Below are positions 1-8,288 of a stretch of 16,237 bases of DNA, piece after piece (within the stretch, counting starts at the first letter, position 1; each line of letters begins with the position of its first letter). Origin of the DNA: Gemmatimonadota bacterium. Lineage in GTDB: Bacteria > Gemmatimonadota > Gemmatimonadetes > Palauibacterales > Palauibacteraceae. Under the pieces are notes generated by a model. It made no database searches, was not told the DNA's origin, and saw only the letters and a program-made list of their open reading frames with translations. Both the position numbers and the translations under genes were made by a program. The stretch lies in contig JAUVPT010000019.1 in the NCBI GenBank assembly GCA_030598525.1, forward strand, positions 1-16,237, given 5' to 3'.

Positions 1-28
1 CGCACGGTTCAGGACACTGCGGCAGAGG

Positions 29-1159
29 GTGCTCGGGCAGCGAGGCTCGGTTCTCATCGTGGTCGCCAGCGCCATGCTGGCGCTCACATCCGTGGTTGCA
101 CTCGCGATCGACGTAGGTCTCATGACGACCGCGCGCGTGGAGGCTCAGCGCGCTGCCGACTCGGCAGCCCTGGCTGGCGCGGGCGCATTCATCGTCTCGC
201 CGGGGAACGGTGGCCTGGCCCGGCAGTTGGCCACGGAGTACGCGGCGCGGAACACGGTCCGGTTCGAAGCGGTCGCGGTGCTGGAAGACGACATCGTGAT
301 CGACACCGATGCCCTCACGGTGTCGGTGTTCGTGCGTCGAAACCGGGAGCGTGGCAACGCGATACCGACCTACTTCGCCAGGGTGTTCGGGGTCAACGAG
401 GTGAACATCGCCGCAATGGCGACGGCCGACGCGGCGCCGGCAGGTGGAATCAACTGCCTTCTTCCAGTGGCAATCCCCGACCGCTGGCATGAAGCCGGCG
501 GCGCTGGCAACGATCCCGACGACCTCAATCCCGAATACGGCGACTACTACAAGCCGTGGGTCGAGCCGGACTCGGACCCAGCTGTGTACAACGACGACTT
601 CACCGGCTACGCGGAGAAAGACCTCGGCATGCGGATCCCGCTCAAGTCCAACACGCCCAACGGGGGATTGAACCCGAGCTGGTACTATCCCTGGCGTCCC
701 CCGGGCCAGTCCGGTGCCGACGACTTCCGAACCAACGTCAACTCCTGCGTCGACCCATCGATCTTCTTCTTCGTGGGGATCAACGTCGAGACTGAACCGG
801 GCAACATGTCCGGTCCGACGATGCAGGGATTCAACGACCTCCTGGACCAGGATCCGACGGCCCGATGGAACGAGACCATGGACTGCGTGGTGAGCGACGG
901 ATATCAGGCCAGTGACGACGCGAGTAAGTGCAGGAGTAGTCCGCGCATCCGCCCGGTTCCCCTGTTCGACCCGACCGAAGAGCCGGAACTCGGCGCGAAG
1001 CCATTCGCGTTCACGAATTTCGCCGGTATCTTCATCGAAGGCATCGAAGGCAAGACCGTGTACGGTCGCTGGCTCGGATACACGGGCATCAAGCCGGCCA
1101 AGCCCGACGAGGACACGACAGCGGGCCCGCTGTTCAAGGTGCTCCGGCTGATCGAATAG
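29..1159 (+). CDS. TadG-like Flp pilus/secretion envelope protein (5' end uncertain)
   Basis: The N-terminus is the typical Tad (PF13400-type) start: a short basic stretch, the QRGS motif, then one hydrophobic segment at about residues 8-30 ending in AIDVG, followed by an amphipathic helix rich in Ala (RVEAQRAADSAALAGAG). This is known from TadE/TadG-like proteins, which are anchored by one N-terminal helix and expose the rest outside the inner membrane. The remainder (about residues 140-376) is an Asp/Pro/Gly-rich exported domain with several Cys (NCLLPV, NSCVDP, MDCVV, SKCRS) that I do not recognise. The start given is a GTG with no well-spaced ribosome binding site. The frame stays open to the left edge and reads as a plausible basic N-terminus, so the true start probably lies a few codons outside the window. 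A strong terminator follows. The family is fairly certain; the exact role (pilus, secretion or surface protein) is not. Confidence 0.72.
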   Translation: MLGQRGSVLIVVASAMLALTSVVALAIDVGLMTTARVEAQRAADSAALAGAGAFIVSPGNGGLARQLATEYAARNTVRFEAVAVLEDDIVIDTDALTVSVFVRRNRERGNAIPTYFARVFGVNEVNIAAMATADAAPAGGINCLLPVAIPDRWHEAGGAGNDPDDLNPEYGDYYKPWVEPDSDPAVYNDDFTGYAEKDLGMRIPLKSNTPNGGLNPSWYYPWRPPGQSGADDFRTNVNSCVDPSIFFFVGINVETEPGNMSGPTMQGFNDLLDQDPTARWNETMDCVVSDGYQASDDASKCRSSPRIRPVPLFDPTEEPELGAKPFAFTNFAGIFIEGIEGKTVYGRWLGYTGIKPAKPDEDTTAGPLFKVLRLIE

Positions 1160-1206
1160 CTGCCCGGAAGGATGACTTCCGACCTCGTGAGGTCGAGTTT
1201 GCATCA

Positions 1207-1243
1207 CCGGCCGTCCCGAGTCGCATGCGGGGCGGCCGGTTTT
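1207..1243 (+). terminator. Rho-independent terminator after the TadG-like gene
   Basis: A 12-bp stem (1207-1218 with 1228-1239) contains one G-U wobble and a 9-base loop, and is followed directly by TTTT at 1240-1243. It lies 47 bases after the stop codon of the Tad gene and separates it from the sigma-factor unit. Confidence 0.78.
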
Positions 1244-1318
1244 CATCGCCCCACAGTGTCACTTCGGGCACTCCTTGGACGTTCTTGGGTAGCGGACCGG
1301 GTGCATCCCGTGCACGCC

Positions 1319-1335
1319 CGACTCCCGCGGAGTCG
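1319..1335. promoter_or_regulatory. Small palindrome upstream of the ECF sigma gene
   Basis: The 7-bp arms CGACTCC and GGAGTCG flank a 3-base centre, 38 bases before the sigma-factor start codon. It could be an operator or a 5' leader hairpin. In GC-rich DNA a palindrome this short can arise by chance. I see no convincing -35/-10 pair in the 130 bases between the terminator and this gene. Confidence 0.2.
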
Positions 1336-1373
1336 ATCGGTGGCGAGCCGTTTCACCCGGAGGGCGGTCCCGA

Positions 1374-1880
1374 ATGAAGTCGGAGGACTTCCAGGCGGTC
1401 TACCGCGAATTGTACCCCTCGTTGTCCCGGTACGTGCACCGGTTCACGGGGGACACGGATTCCGCGGCGGATATCGTCCAGGACTCCTTCCTGCGCCTTC
1501 TGGAGCACGACCTGCCTCGGGACGAGGTACGGCCGTGGATTTTTGTCGTGGCGACGAACCTGGCCCGGGACCGGGTCCGAAAGAAGGAACGGAGGCGCAG
1601 GCTGCTGGTCGCCAACCAGGAACGAACGGGCACGGCGAGCTCGGCGCTGGAGGACCTGGAAAGGGCGGAGCGGATCGAGTCGGTGCGAAAGGTGCTGGAC
1701 CGTTTGTCCGAGAGAGACCGCCAGATGCTGCTGATGAGGGAAGAGGGGTTTCGATACACTGAGATCGCCGAGGCTGTCGGCGTGCGACCGACTTCGGTCG
1801 GAGCGCTGGTAGCCCGGGCTCTCAAGAGGTTCAGCGCGGCCTACGAGGCCGTGGGAGAGACCAATGCCGCACCCGAATGA
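1374..1880 (+). CDS. ECF-family RNA polymerase sigma factor
   Basis: At 168 residues this is the normal length for a group 4 (ECF) sigma factor. Region 2 spans about residues 6-72 and includes the FTGDTDSAADIVQDSFLRLL block that binds core polymerase and the -10 element, followed by WIFVVATNLARDRVRKKERRRR. Region 4 spans about 103-155, with LSERDRQMLLMREEGFRYTEIAEAVGV as its helix-turn-helix and the second helix around RPTSVGALVARALKRF. ATG 1374 has GGAGGG at 1359-1364, nine bases upstream. The 3' end overlaps the anti-sigma gene by 17 bases, so the two are translated together. It should direct polymerase to promoters controlled by whatever releases the anti-sigma factor, probably including this unit. 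Confidence 0.93.
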   Translation: MKSEDFQAVYRELYPSLSRYVHRFTGDTDSAADIVQDSFLRLLEHDLPRDEVRPWIFVVATNLARDRVRKKERRRRLLVANQERTGTASSALEDLERAERIESVRKVLDRLSERDRQMLLMREEGFRYTEIAEAVGVRPTSVGALVARALKRFSAAYEAVGETNAAPE

Positions 1881-2655
1881 CGGGCACCTGATGGCCTGGC
1901 TCGACGGCGAGCTGGAGCCGCAGGAGGGGACCGGGGTACGGGAACATATAGAATCGTGCGCCGAGTGCCGCGACCGGGCCGACGGCCTTCGGCGAGAGTC
2001 GGAGGGGTTCTCCCGCGCGGTGCTCGTCCTGGACGACCAGGTGGCAGGCCTCGCCGACCCCGGTCCGCTGCCGATCGGGGCGGCGATGTCGGCGCCCGGG
2101 AGTCACCGACTGCGGAGGACGGGCTGGTCGCTTGCCCGGGCCGCCGGCCTGATTCTGGTGGCGGCGGGCGCTGCTGCGGCGTTCGTCCCCGGTTCTCCCG
2201 TTCGGGCGTGGCTCGAGGGCCGGGGCGAAGACGACCGGTCCGGCGAGGTGACGCCTTCGGTGGTGGCGCTGGAGACGGAGGCTCCGTCGGAAGGCGGGGT
2301 CGAGCCGACGGCGACGGGCATTTCGGTCGACCCGCTGGCCGGCAGCCTGGTCGTCGACCTGCAGGGGTTCGGCCAGAATAGTAATGTACATGTGAGGCTC
2401 ACCGATGCGAGGCGAGCCACGGTCCGGGTGGAAGGCACGCCCGGGGTCCCGCGGTTCGTCACAGGGCCGGGGACGTTGGAAGTGATCGGCGCGAGGGAAG
2501 GCGAGATATGGGTGGAGTTGCCTCGATCGATCCGCGATGCCGTCGTCCGAGTGGACGGCGATGCCGCGGTGCGTATCGAGGACGGCCGCCTCGTCATCCT
2601 TCGGCCGGTACTGGATTCCCTGCGGGGGGACGTGGTGTTCCGGATCGGGGGCTGA
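1864..2655 (+). CDS. Membrane-anchored zinc-finger anti-sigma factor
   Basis: Residues 1-45 form a zf-HC2-type anti-sigma domain: H8, then H28-x3-C32-x2-C35, the ZAS motif that holds zinc and binds sigma regions 2 and 4. A basic stretch (HRLRR, 81-85) leads into one membrane helix at about 88-108. The rest (110-263) would be periplasmic: an acidic linker, then about 100 residues of short beta-strand-like segments (VVDLQGFG, VHVRLTD, ATVRVEGTPG, LEVIGA, IWVELP, VVRVDGDAAVRIEDG). These weakly recall DUF4097-type beta folds rather than the FecR domain. ATG 1864 lies inside the sigma gene, and translational coupling is likely. Function in brief: it holds the ECF sigma factor inactive at the inner membrane until a periplasmic signal arrives. 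Family confidence is high; the sensory domain is unassigned. Confidence 0.87.
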   Translation: MPHPNDGHLMAWLDGELEPQEGTGVREHIESCAECRDRADGLRRESEGFSRAVLVLDDQVAGLADPGPLPIGAAMSAPGSHRLRRTGWSLARAAGLILVAAGAAAAFVPGSPVRAWLEGRGEDDRSGEVTPSVVALETEAPSEGGVEPTATGISVDPLAGSLVVDLQGFGQNSNVHVRLTDARRATVRVEGTPGVPRFVTGPGTLEVIGAREGEIWVELPRSIRDAVVRVDGDAAVRIEDGRLVILRPVLDSLRGDVVFRIGG

Positions 2656-2682
2656 CCGACCGGACAGGGGTCGAGGGGTGAT

Positions 2683-4935
2683 ATGACGGGCCTGCTGGCG
2701 CTGGTGGCCGGAATAGGCCTGGCCGTCCAGGCGGCTCCACAGGGGTCGGTTCGTGGCCAGGTCCGGGAGGCGTCCGGGGAAAAGCCTCTGGCAGGGGCCG
2801 TCGTTCAGCTCGTGGACCTGAACCGGCTGACGATCACTGACGAGCACGGTCGCTACCTCCTCGGTGACGTACCGGCAGGGGAACGCCGCATTCGAGCTTC
2901 CATCATCGGGCACTCTTCGCTGGAAGTCGTGCTCAGCGTGCCGGAGAACGGCCACCTCGCGGTTGACTTCATCCTCACCATGCAGCCCGTCGAGATGCCA
3001 CCCGTTACTGCGGAGGGCGTGCCCGACGCTGTGCGCGATCCCTCCGGCCTCTCGTCCGAGATGGCCCCCGCAACCGGTACGGCCGTGGTCCGCCTTCTGG
3101 ACGCTTCGCCGGGCGTCTCGGAGACCGGCATCGCAGCGACCGCAATGGCCATCCTGGCTACGAGTCCGCCATCTGCAGATAACATCCTCTTCGTGCGAGG
3201 ATCCGGCACCGCGCTCGACCTGGTGTTACTGGATGGAGCTCCGGTGCACTCGCCCCTGCAACTCGGAGGCCTGCTGGATCCAGGGCTGCCTCCGAGCGTG
3301 GCGAGCGCCACCCGCTGGCACGGGGGCGCACCCGCGCGCTTCGACGGTGGACTCTCGGAGGTGCTGAGCCTGGAGAGTCTCGGCAGTCCGGAAGGTCCCG
3401 CCACCGCAGCGGCGTTCGTGGATCTCGTGTCGGCCGGCGCCACCTTCAGGACCGGTGGTGGTCCTGCGCGCGCCTCGTTCTCGGCTCGGAGCCTTCACGG
3501 AGGAGCCTCGGGAGCCTTCGTAGACGGGGCCTTTCCGCAGCGCTACGCTGACGTGCTGACCCGACTGGACGTAGGCGTTTCGGCCACGGACACCTTCATG
3601 GTCACGGGTTTCTGGAACCGAGAGAGCGTGGCCCTCCCGAATGCGAGATCCCCCGGCAATGCCCCGGAGTGGGGTAACACGGCCGGCTCGATTCGATATC
3701 GGAGCCGACTGGAATTGGGGACCCTGGAGGCAGGAGTCTCGTCCGGCGAGTTCCGGAACCAGTTGCCGATCGGTGCGACCGACCCGGTAATCGCATCAGG
3801 TACCACGAAGCGTACACGGGTGACCCTGGACATCCTGGGCGATCGCAGGCGGGTTCGATACGGCTTCGGCCTGCATCTGGATCGCCTGGCCCTCTCGACC
3901 GTGTTCGCCGAGGGCACCGCACCGGGACGCATCGAGTTCGGGCAAGCCAACTCCGCAGTCGCACTTGCCGGGTACTTCGACGCCGGTGTTCGGGTGGCCC
4001 GCGGGCTGCGGCTCTCCGCTGGCGTTCGGGGAAACCTGTATTCCGGCCGACTCGGGTCGGCCCTTTCCCCCCGGGCCCGGCTGGAGTGGAACGCGTCCGA
4101 GAATCTCCTCATGACGGTGTCGGCCGGTCAGTACCACCAGCTCGTGGTGACGCCGGATACTTCGGTGTCGGCGTCCGCTGCCCTCCTGGCGTCCACCGAA
4201 GCTCAGCAGTTGGGGGCCGTGTTCACCACCATCTCACCGGCCGAGGCCTCCCACCTGGTCGTCGGGTTCTCGCACTCGGCTGGGCCCGGTGAGCAGCTCG
4301 CACTCCAGGGCTACTGGAAGACATCCCGCGGCCTCCCCGTCCTGGGGGGCGCGGACCTGCAGAACGCCGGGTTCGACCTGTGGCTCACGCAGCCGACGGG
4401 GCGCGTCGTGATCTGGGGAAACTACTCGATGGCGTGGGCGTGGACGGAACTCGTCCAGGGTGAGCGCACCGACATCTTCTCTGGCCGACATTACCTGCGT
4501 GCCGGCGCAATGGCGGATCTCGGCAGGAGTGTTCGATTCGACGCTGACATCGCGTTTGGAGCCGGTCTCGAATTCGGCGAAATTCCCCGTCCGGGCCCGT
4601 CCAACCTGTCGGTTGTCCCCGGTGACGCGCCGGACGGCGATCCCAATCGTCCGTCGTTCTCCACCGTACCTGGACCCGGGCCCATCTCGATTCCGGCCAT
4701 ACTCGTGACGGTCCCGGAAGGGCAGTACATCCGCCTCAACCTGCGGGCGACCGTGCGCCTCGACAGCCACCTGTTCGGGCGCAGGACCAGTTTCTATCCA
4801 TACGTGCGGGTGATTAACGCCCTCGATCGGGCGGACGCGATGTTCTATCAGTTCGACCAGGCATCGGACCCGGTGCCGCGGGCGTTCGGGGCCGTGCCGA
4901 TCCTTCCGATCATCGGTGTGGAGTGGCGGATGTAG
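2683..4935 (+). CDS. TonB-dependent receptor-like outer-membrane protein with carboxypeptidase-regulatory-like N-terminal domain
   Basis: At 750 residues. A hydrophobic N-terminus (1-18) acts as a probable signal peptide, although it lacks the usual basic residues. A carboxypeptidase-regulatory-like beta-sandwich follows at about 22-100 (GSVRGQVREASGEKPLAGA, then ITDEHGRYLLGDVPAGERRI). A plug-like region at about 105-232 contains NILFVRGSGTALDLVLLDGAPV and GGAPARFDGGLSEVLSLES, matching the plug signature of Bacteroidota/Gemmatimonadota receptors. The rest is amphipathic strands of a barrel. The last residues are IIGVEWRM, so the usual C-terminal aromatic residue (normally Phe) is missing. The gene starts 27 bases after the anti-sigma gene with GAGGGG upstream of ATG 2683, so it is part of the same unit. 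It probably moves or senses a ligand at the outer membrane; the substrate cannot be read from the sequence. Confidence 0.8.
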   Translation: MTGLLALVAGIGLAVQAAPQGSVRGQVREASGEKPLAGAVVQLVDLNRLTITDEHGRYLLGDVPAGERRIRASIIGHSSLEVVLSVPENGHLAVDFILTMQPVEMPPVTAEGVPDAVRDPSGLSSEMAPATGTAVVRLLDASPGVSETGIAATAMAILATSPPSADNILFVRGSGTALDLVLLDGAPVHSPLQLGGLLDPGLPPSVASATRWHGGAPARFDGGLSEVLSLESLGSPEGPATAAAFVDLVSAGATFRTGGGPARASFSARSLHGGASGAFVDGAFPQRYADVLTRLDVGVSATDTFMVTGFWNRESVALPNARSPGNAPEWGNTAGSIRYRSRLELGTLEAGVSSGEFRNQLPIGATDPVIASGTTKRTRVTLDILGDRRRVRYGFGLHLDRLALSTVFAEGTAPGRIEFGQANSAVALAGYFDAGVRVARGLRLSAGVRGNLYSGRLGSALSPRARLEWNASENLLMTVSAGQYHQLVVTPDTSVSASAALLASTEAQQLGAVFTTISPAEASHLVVGFSHSAGPGEQLALQGYWKTSRGLPVLGGADLQNAGFDLWLTQPTGRVVIWGNYSMAWAWTELVQGERTDIFSGRHYLRAGAMADLGRSVRFDADIAFGAGLEFGEIPRPGPSNLSVVPGDAPDGDPNRPSFSTVPGPGPISIPAILVTVPEGQYIRLNLRATVRLDSHLFGRRTSFYPYVRVINALDRADAMFYQFDQASDPVPRAFGAVPILPIIGVEWRM

Positions 4936-4949
4936 GGTTGCAGAAGCCT

Positions 4950-5681
4950 CTACCGCCCTGGCTGGAGGTCGGCTTCGAACAGGAATGACACATCGCTGTC
5001 CGGTTCGATTTCCACCGGGTCCGACTGGCAGGCGAACAGGCGCCCTCCTCCACTTCCCATGACCCTGGCCGCGTTTCCCTCCGCCCTGAGCATCGCCCCC
5101 TCCCGGAGCCCGAGTACCGCCTGCGAATTGAAGTGGTGAAACTCGCCGATGCGGGTCTCACGGGTCTCTCCCATGTGGGTCGATCCGGGGTCCGGGTCCA
5201 GGTAATGCGGATTGATGTTGAAGGGTACGAGTTCCAGGGCCCGGAAACTGGCCGGCTCGACGATGGGCATGTCGTTCGTCGTACCGATCGTGAGTCCTGC
5301 CAGGTTTGAGCCGGCGCTGGATCCCATGTACGGCATTCCCGCGAGGGCCCGAGCGCGCAGCGGCTCGAGCAGTTCGGCCTCGTGGAGGGCCCGCAGCAGC
5401 ACGAAAGTGTTTCCGCCGCCTACGAACACGCCCTCCGCGTCGTTTACGGCTGCCACCGAATCGGCGTACTCGTGCAGGCCCACGAGATCGAGTCCCATCT
5501 TTCGGAAACGCGTTCGCACCAGTTCGGTATAGCCGTCGTGCGTGACCCCGCCGGGGCGAGCGAACGGCACGAACAAGACCGTGGCGCACTCGGAGAAGAA
5601 CGTCCGAATGTCCGTTTCAGCGTACTCCAGGAAACGACTGCCGTGCACGGTGGAGGTGCTGAGCAACAGGAGATCACGCAC
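4950..5681 (-). CDS. pepE: Peptidase E (alpha-aspartyl dipeptidase, family S51)
   Basis: The protein has 243 residues from the GTG at 5681; E. coli PepE has 229. It hydrolyses dipeptides with N-terminal Asp in the cytoplasm. The family signature is present in order: LLLLSTSTVHG near the N-terminus, FVGGGNTFVLL (86-96), GSSAGSNLA with nucleophile Ser122, TTNDMPIV with Asp137, INPHYLD with His159, and GETRETRIGE (171-180). Ser122, Asp137 and His159 align with the known catalytic residues. The frame is open 64 codons further upstream, but that extension has no homology and runs into the divergent kinase gene. The GTG has GGAG seven bases upstream and begins exactly where E. coli PepE begins. It converges on the receptor gene with only 14 bases between. 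Confidence 0.92.
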   Translation of the reverse strand: MRDLLLLSTSTVHGSRFLEYAETDIRTFFSECATVLFVPFARPGGVTHDGYTELVRTRFRKMGLDLVGLHEYADSVAAVNDAEGVFVGGGNTFVLLRALHEAELLEPLRARALAGMPYMGSSAGSNLAGLTIGTTNDMPIVEPASFRALELVPFNINPHYLDPDPGSTHMGETRETRIGEFHHFNSQAVLGLREGAMLRAEGNAARVMGSGGGRLFACQSDPVEIEPDSDVSFLFEADLQPGR

Positions 5682-5688
5682 GACCTGG

Positions 5689-5692
5689 CTCC
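5689..5692 (-). promoter_or_regulatory. Ribosome binding site that fixes the pepE GTG start
   Basis: GGAG on the minus strand, seven bases before GTG 5681. It supports the short form of peptidase E over an ATG 64 codons upstream. Confidence 0.6.
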
Positions 5693-5802
5693 ATCCGGTT
5701 CGAGGCTGGGGTGGTGGGACGCCGCCCACGTGTCGGTGCCCCAAAAGTATCGACCGCCGAGGGCGCTTGCGAGGTGCGCGGCTCCCCATTCTGTTACGGC
5801 CC

Positions 5803-7620
5803 ATGCAGGAGATGGCGATTTCCCCGCACGACACGACCGAATTGGCCGCGTCATTCCTCCAGGCCGCGATCACGTTCGGGCTCGTGATGGTCTGCGGCTA
5901 TCTGTACGCCCGTTACCGGAAACCGTACTTCGCGATCTGGGCCCTCGCCTGGTGGCTGTATTCACTCCGCCTGGTCGTGATCATCGCATTCCTGGTGACC
6001 GAGGTTTGGGGCCTCCTGTACTGGCACCAGGTGCTCACGGGCTGGACGGCGCTCGCCTTTCTATGGTCCGCGCTCGTGTTCTCGCAGCGCCTCGAATGGC
6101 GGCGCGTGTATTGGGTGCTGGTTCTCTTCCCTCCGCTGTGGTCGTACATCGCGATCTACCGACTCGAGAACTTCTTGCTGGCCGCGGGGCCGGCCGTCGT
6201 GTTCCTGAGCCTGGCTACGCTATGGACGGGCGTGATCCTGTGGAGGCACCACAGGCAGATCGGATCGCTGCCGGCCGCCCTCATGGCCTGGGCGTTTTTC
6301 CTGTGGAGCCTGCACCACCTGGACTACCCGTTCCTTCGCGCGCGCGGAGCGTGGAACCCCTGGGGCTACTACCTGGACATCGTGTTCGAGCTGGCGATCG
6401 GCGCGGCGATCCTGCTGCTCGTGGTGGAGGACCAGTACCGCGGCCTGTCGGTGCTTTCTGCGCTCTCCGGGGACCTGCAGAGCGGGCGCGATGAGGACGA
6501 GGTGTTGAGCGCGCTGCTCGCCCGACCCCTTACGCTTCCCGGGGTGCGAGGAAGCGCCATGTACCTGCTGTCCGCCGGTACCGTGGTGCGAGGGGTCGGC
6601 GCGTGCTCGGCGTGGGAGCGGTCGACTCCTACGGGGGCAGCGCGTGCGGCGGTCGGACGCGTGATCGAGACGGGGCAGCCCGAGGTAATGCGCGGTTGGT
6701 CAGAGGAATTGGCCGGTGAGATCCACCCGTATGTCGCGGCGCTGCCGGTGTTCCTGGGTGAGGAAGTGAGAGGGGCCCTGCTGGTCGTGGGCAGCGCGCA
6801 GGATCCGCTCACCGTCCTGGACAACCGTTTTCTCGTCGCGCTTGGGCACCAGGTGGGAGCAGCCCTGGCGAACGCCGATCTGGTGCGGCGATTGGAGGAA
6901 CGAACCGACGACCTGGAGCACCTGGCCGCCCGGATGGTGGAGCAGCACGAGGAAGAGCGTCGCCGCCTCTCTCGCGAACTCCATGACGAGAGCGCGCAGG
7001 TCTTCGCCGCAGTGAAGCTCCAGCTCGGACTGCTCAGGGAATCGGCCACGGCACAGCAGGTGCCGGCCCTGGACATGGCGGTCGATCTGGTGGGGTCCGG
7101 CATCCGGAGTATCCGGGAAGTGGCGCGCGACCTCAGGCCATCGCTTCTCGACGATCTCGGTCTGAGACCGGCCCTTCAGGCGCTGGCGCACGACTTCGAG
7201 GCCAAGACCGGTATCGAGACGATTCTGGCGGCACCGGGCAACTTGCCGGCACTTTCGCCCGAGTCCGAGCTTGCGCTGTTTCGCACCATGCAGGAAGGTC
7301 TTTCGAACGTGGCCCGGCACTCGGGCGCGTCGGCGGTCACCGTGACACTCGCCCGGCGCGATGGAGAGTTGCTGCTGAGCGTGAAGGACGACGGTCAGGG
7401 GCTCACCGCCGGGAGCAGCGCCGAAGAGCAACTCCGTTCCCGCACGGGAGTATTGGGCATGCGCGAGCGCGTCGCACCTCTGGGAGGAACCGTCGAATTG
7501 TCGGATTCCGACGACGGAGCGGAGCTCGTGATTCGTCTTCCCCTGGCGCCGCCCGCTGATTCGGCTTCGCCGACAGGGGCGACGCCGACCACACCGGGCC
7601 ATCGGGAGAATCGGGAATGA
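5803..7620 (+). CDS. NarL-family membrane sensor histidine kinase (multi-TM, GAF-like, HisKA_3, HATPase_c)
   Basis: At 605 residues from ATG 5803. Residues about 14-210 hold roughly six or seven hydrophobic helices rich in Trp/Tyr, forming an intramembrane sensor. About 222-360 look like a GAF domain (SAMYLLSAGT, VAALPVFLGEEVRGALLVVG). A short coiled coil (360-385) leads into HisKA_3, with phosphoacceptor His394 in RRLSRELHDESAQ. The HATPase_c domain follows: N-box at 498-505 (EGLSNVAR), DDGQG at 529-533, and GVLGMRERVAPLGG at 549-562. The kinase should autophosphorylate and pass phosphate to the LuxR-type regulator that overlaps its stop by four bases. No good ribosome site precedes ATG 5803 or the alternative ATG 5812, so the start is uncertain by a few codons. 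An upstream extension would run across pepE on the other strand and lacks sensor-like sequence. The ligand is unknown. Confidence 0.9.
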   Translation: MQEMAISPHDTTELAASFLQAAITFGLVMVCGYLYARYRKPYFAIWALAWWLYSLRLVVIIAFLVTEVWGLLYWHQVLTGWTALAFLWSALVFSQRLEWRRVYWVLVLFPPLWSYIAIYRLENFLLAAGPAVVFLSLATLWTGVILWRHHRQIGSLPAALMAWAFFLWSLHHLDYPFLRARGAWNPWGYYLDIVFELAIGAAILLLVVEDQYRGLSVLSALSGDLQSGRDEDEVLSALLARPLTLPGVRGSAMYLLSAGTVVRGVGACSAWERSTPTGAARAAVGRVIETGQPEVMRGWSEELAGEIHPYVAALPVFLGEEVRGALLVVGSAQDPLTVLDNRFLVALGHQVGAALANADLVRRLEERTDDLEHLAARMVEQHEEERRRLSRELHDESAQVFAAVKLQLGLLRESATAQQVPALDMAVDLVGSGIRSIREVARDLRPSLLDDLGLRPALQALAHDFEAKTGIETILAAPGNLPALSPESELALFRTMQEGLSNVARHSGASAVTVTLARRDGELLLSVKDDGQGLTAGSSAEEQLRSRTGVLGMRERVAPLGGTVELSDSDDGAELVIRLPLAPPADSASPTGATPTTPGHRENRE

Positions 7621-8288
7621 GCGACCAGAAGATCCGCATACTGCTGGCCGACGACCACGCGCTGGTGCGGGAAGGGATCCGCAGGGTGCTGTTGGAGGAC
7701 CCGGAGTTCGAGGTCGTGGCGGAAGCGGCTGACGGGGAGGAAGCCGTGGCGCTGGCGCGCGAGCATCGTCCGGACGTGGCGATCGTGGACATTTCGATGC
7801 CCAACGCCTCGGGTTTCGAGGTCACGGCCCGTCTTCAAGTCGAGGCCGCCTCGACGCGCGTATTGATCCTGAGCATGCACGACGATGTCGAGTACGTCAT
7901 GCGGGCCGTTCGGGCGGGCGCCAGGGGATATCTGCTGAAGGACGAAGCCGGCCCGTCCCAGCTGCGCGAGGCCGTCCGAGCGGTGCACTCAGGGAGCTCG
8001 TTCTTCACGTCCGCAGTCGCCGCCAGGCTGGCCGCCGGGCTCAGGGGGGGCGAGGGGGAGCAGCAGGGGCCGGGCCTTGACGTGCTGACGGCGCGTGAGC
8101 TCGATGTGCTGAAGGGAATCGCGGCCGGCCAGAGCAACAAACAGATCGCGGCGGACCTGGGAATCAGCCGCCGGACCGTCGAGAGCCACCGCGAGAGCCT
8201 GATGCGGAAGCTGGATATCCGGACGGTTGCGGGCCTGACCCGTTTCGCCCTGGACGCCGGACTCCTGGACGACGCCGCTCCGTACTGA
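7617..8288 (+). CDS. NarL/FixJ-type response regulator with LuxR helix-turn-helix
   Basis: At 223 residues, standard for the family. The receiver domain (about 6-122) has the acidic pair Asp12-Asp13 (ADDHALVREG), phosphoacceptor Asp58 in VDISMP, the Ser/Thr-position Ser87 in LILSMHDD and Lys108 in GYLLKDEAG. The LuxR-type DNA-binding domain covers about 157-214 (LTARELDVLKGIAAGQSNKQ, then ISRRTVESH). Its ATG overlaps the kinase TGA (ATGA), and GGGAGAA lies at 7604-7610, so it is co-translated with the kinase and is its cognate partner. It is a DNA-binding transcription regulator. The receptor gene 250 bases downstream is the nearest candidate target, which is an inference from position only. 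Confidence 0.94.
   Translation: MSDQKIRILLADDHALVREGIRRVLLEDPEFEVVAEAADGEEAVALAREHRPDVAIVDISMPNASGFEVTARLQVEAASTRVLILSMHDDVEYVMRAVRAGARGYLLKDEAGPSQLREAVRAVHSGSSFFTSAVAARLAAGLRGGEGEQQGPGLDVLTARELDVLKGIAAGQSNKQIAADLGISRRTVESHRESLMRKLDIRTVAGLTRFALDAGLLDDAAPY

Noticed and set aside
1831..2955. A 374-codon open frame on the minus strand opposite the anti-sigma gene
   Set aside because: No ribosome site, Arg/Pro/His-rich composition and no family motif. The plus strand carries the zinc-finger anti-sigma factor with an intact motif.
5542..5802. An N-terminal extension of the histidine kinase
   Set aside because: It would overlap the 5' part of pepE on the other strand, has no helix or domain pattern, and its start lacks a ribosome site.
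5682..5873. An N-terminal extension of peptidase E
   Set aside because: The extra 64 residues have no counterpart in PepE, would overlap the divergent kinase start, and a well-spaced GGAG favours GTG 5681.
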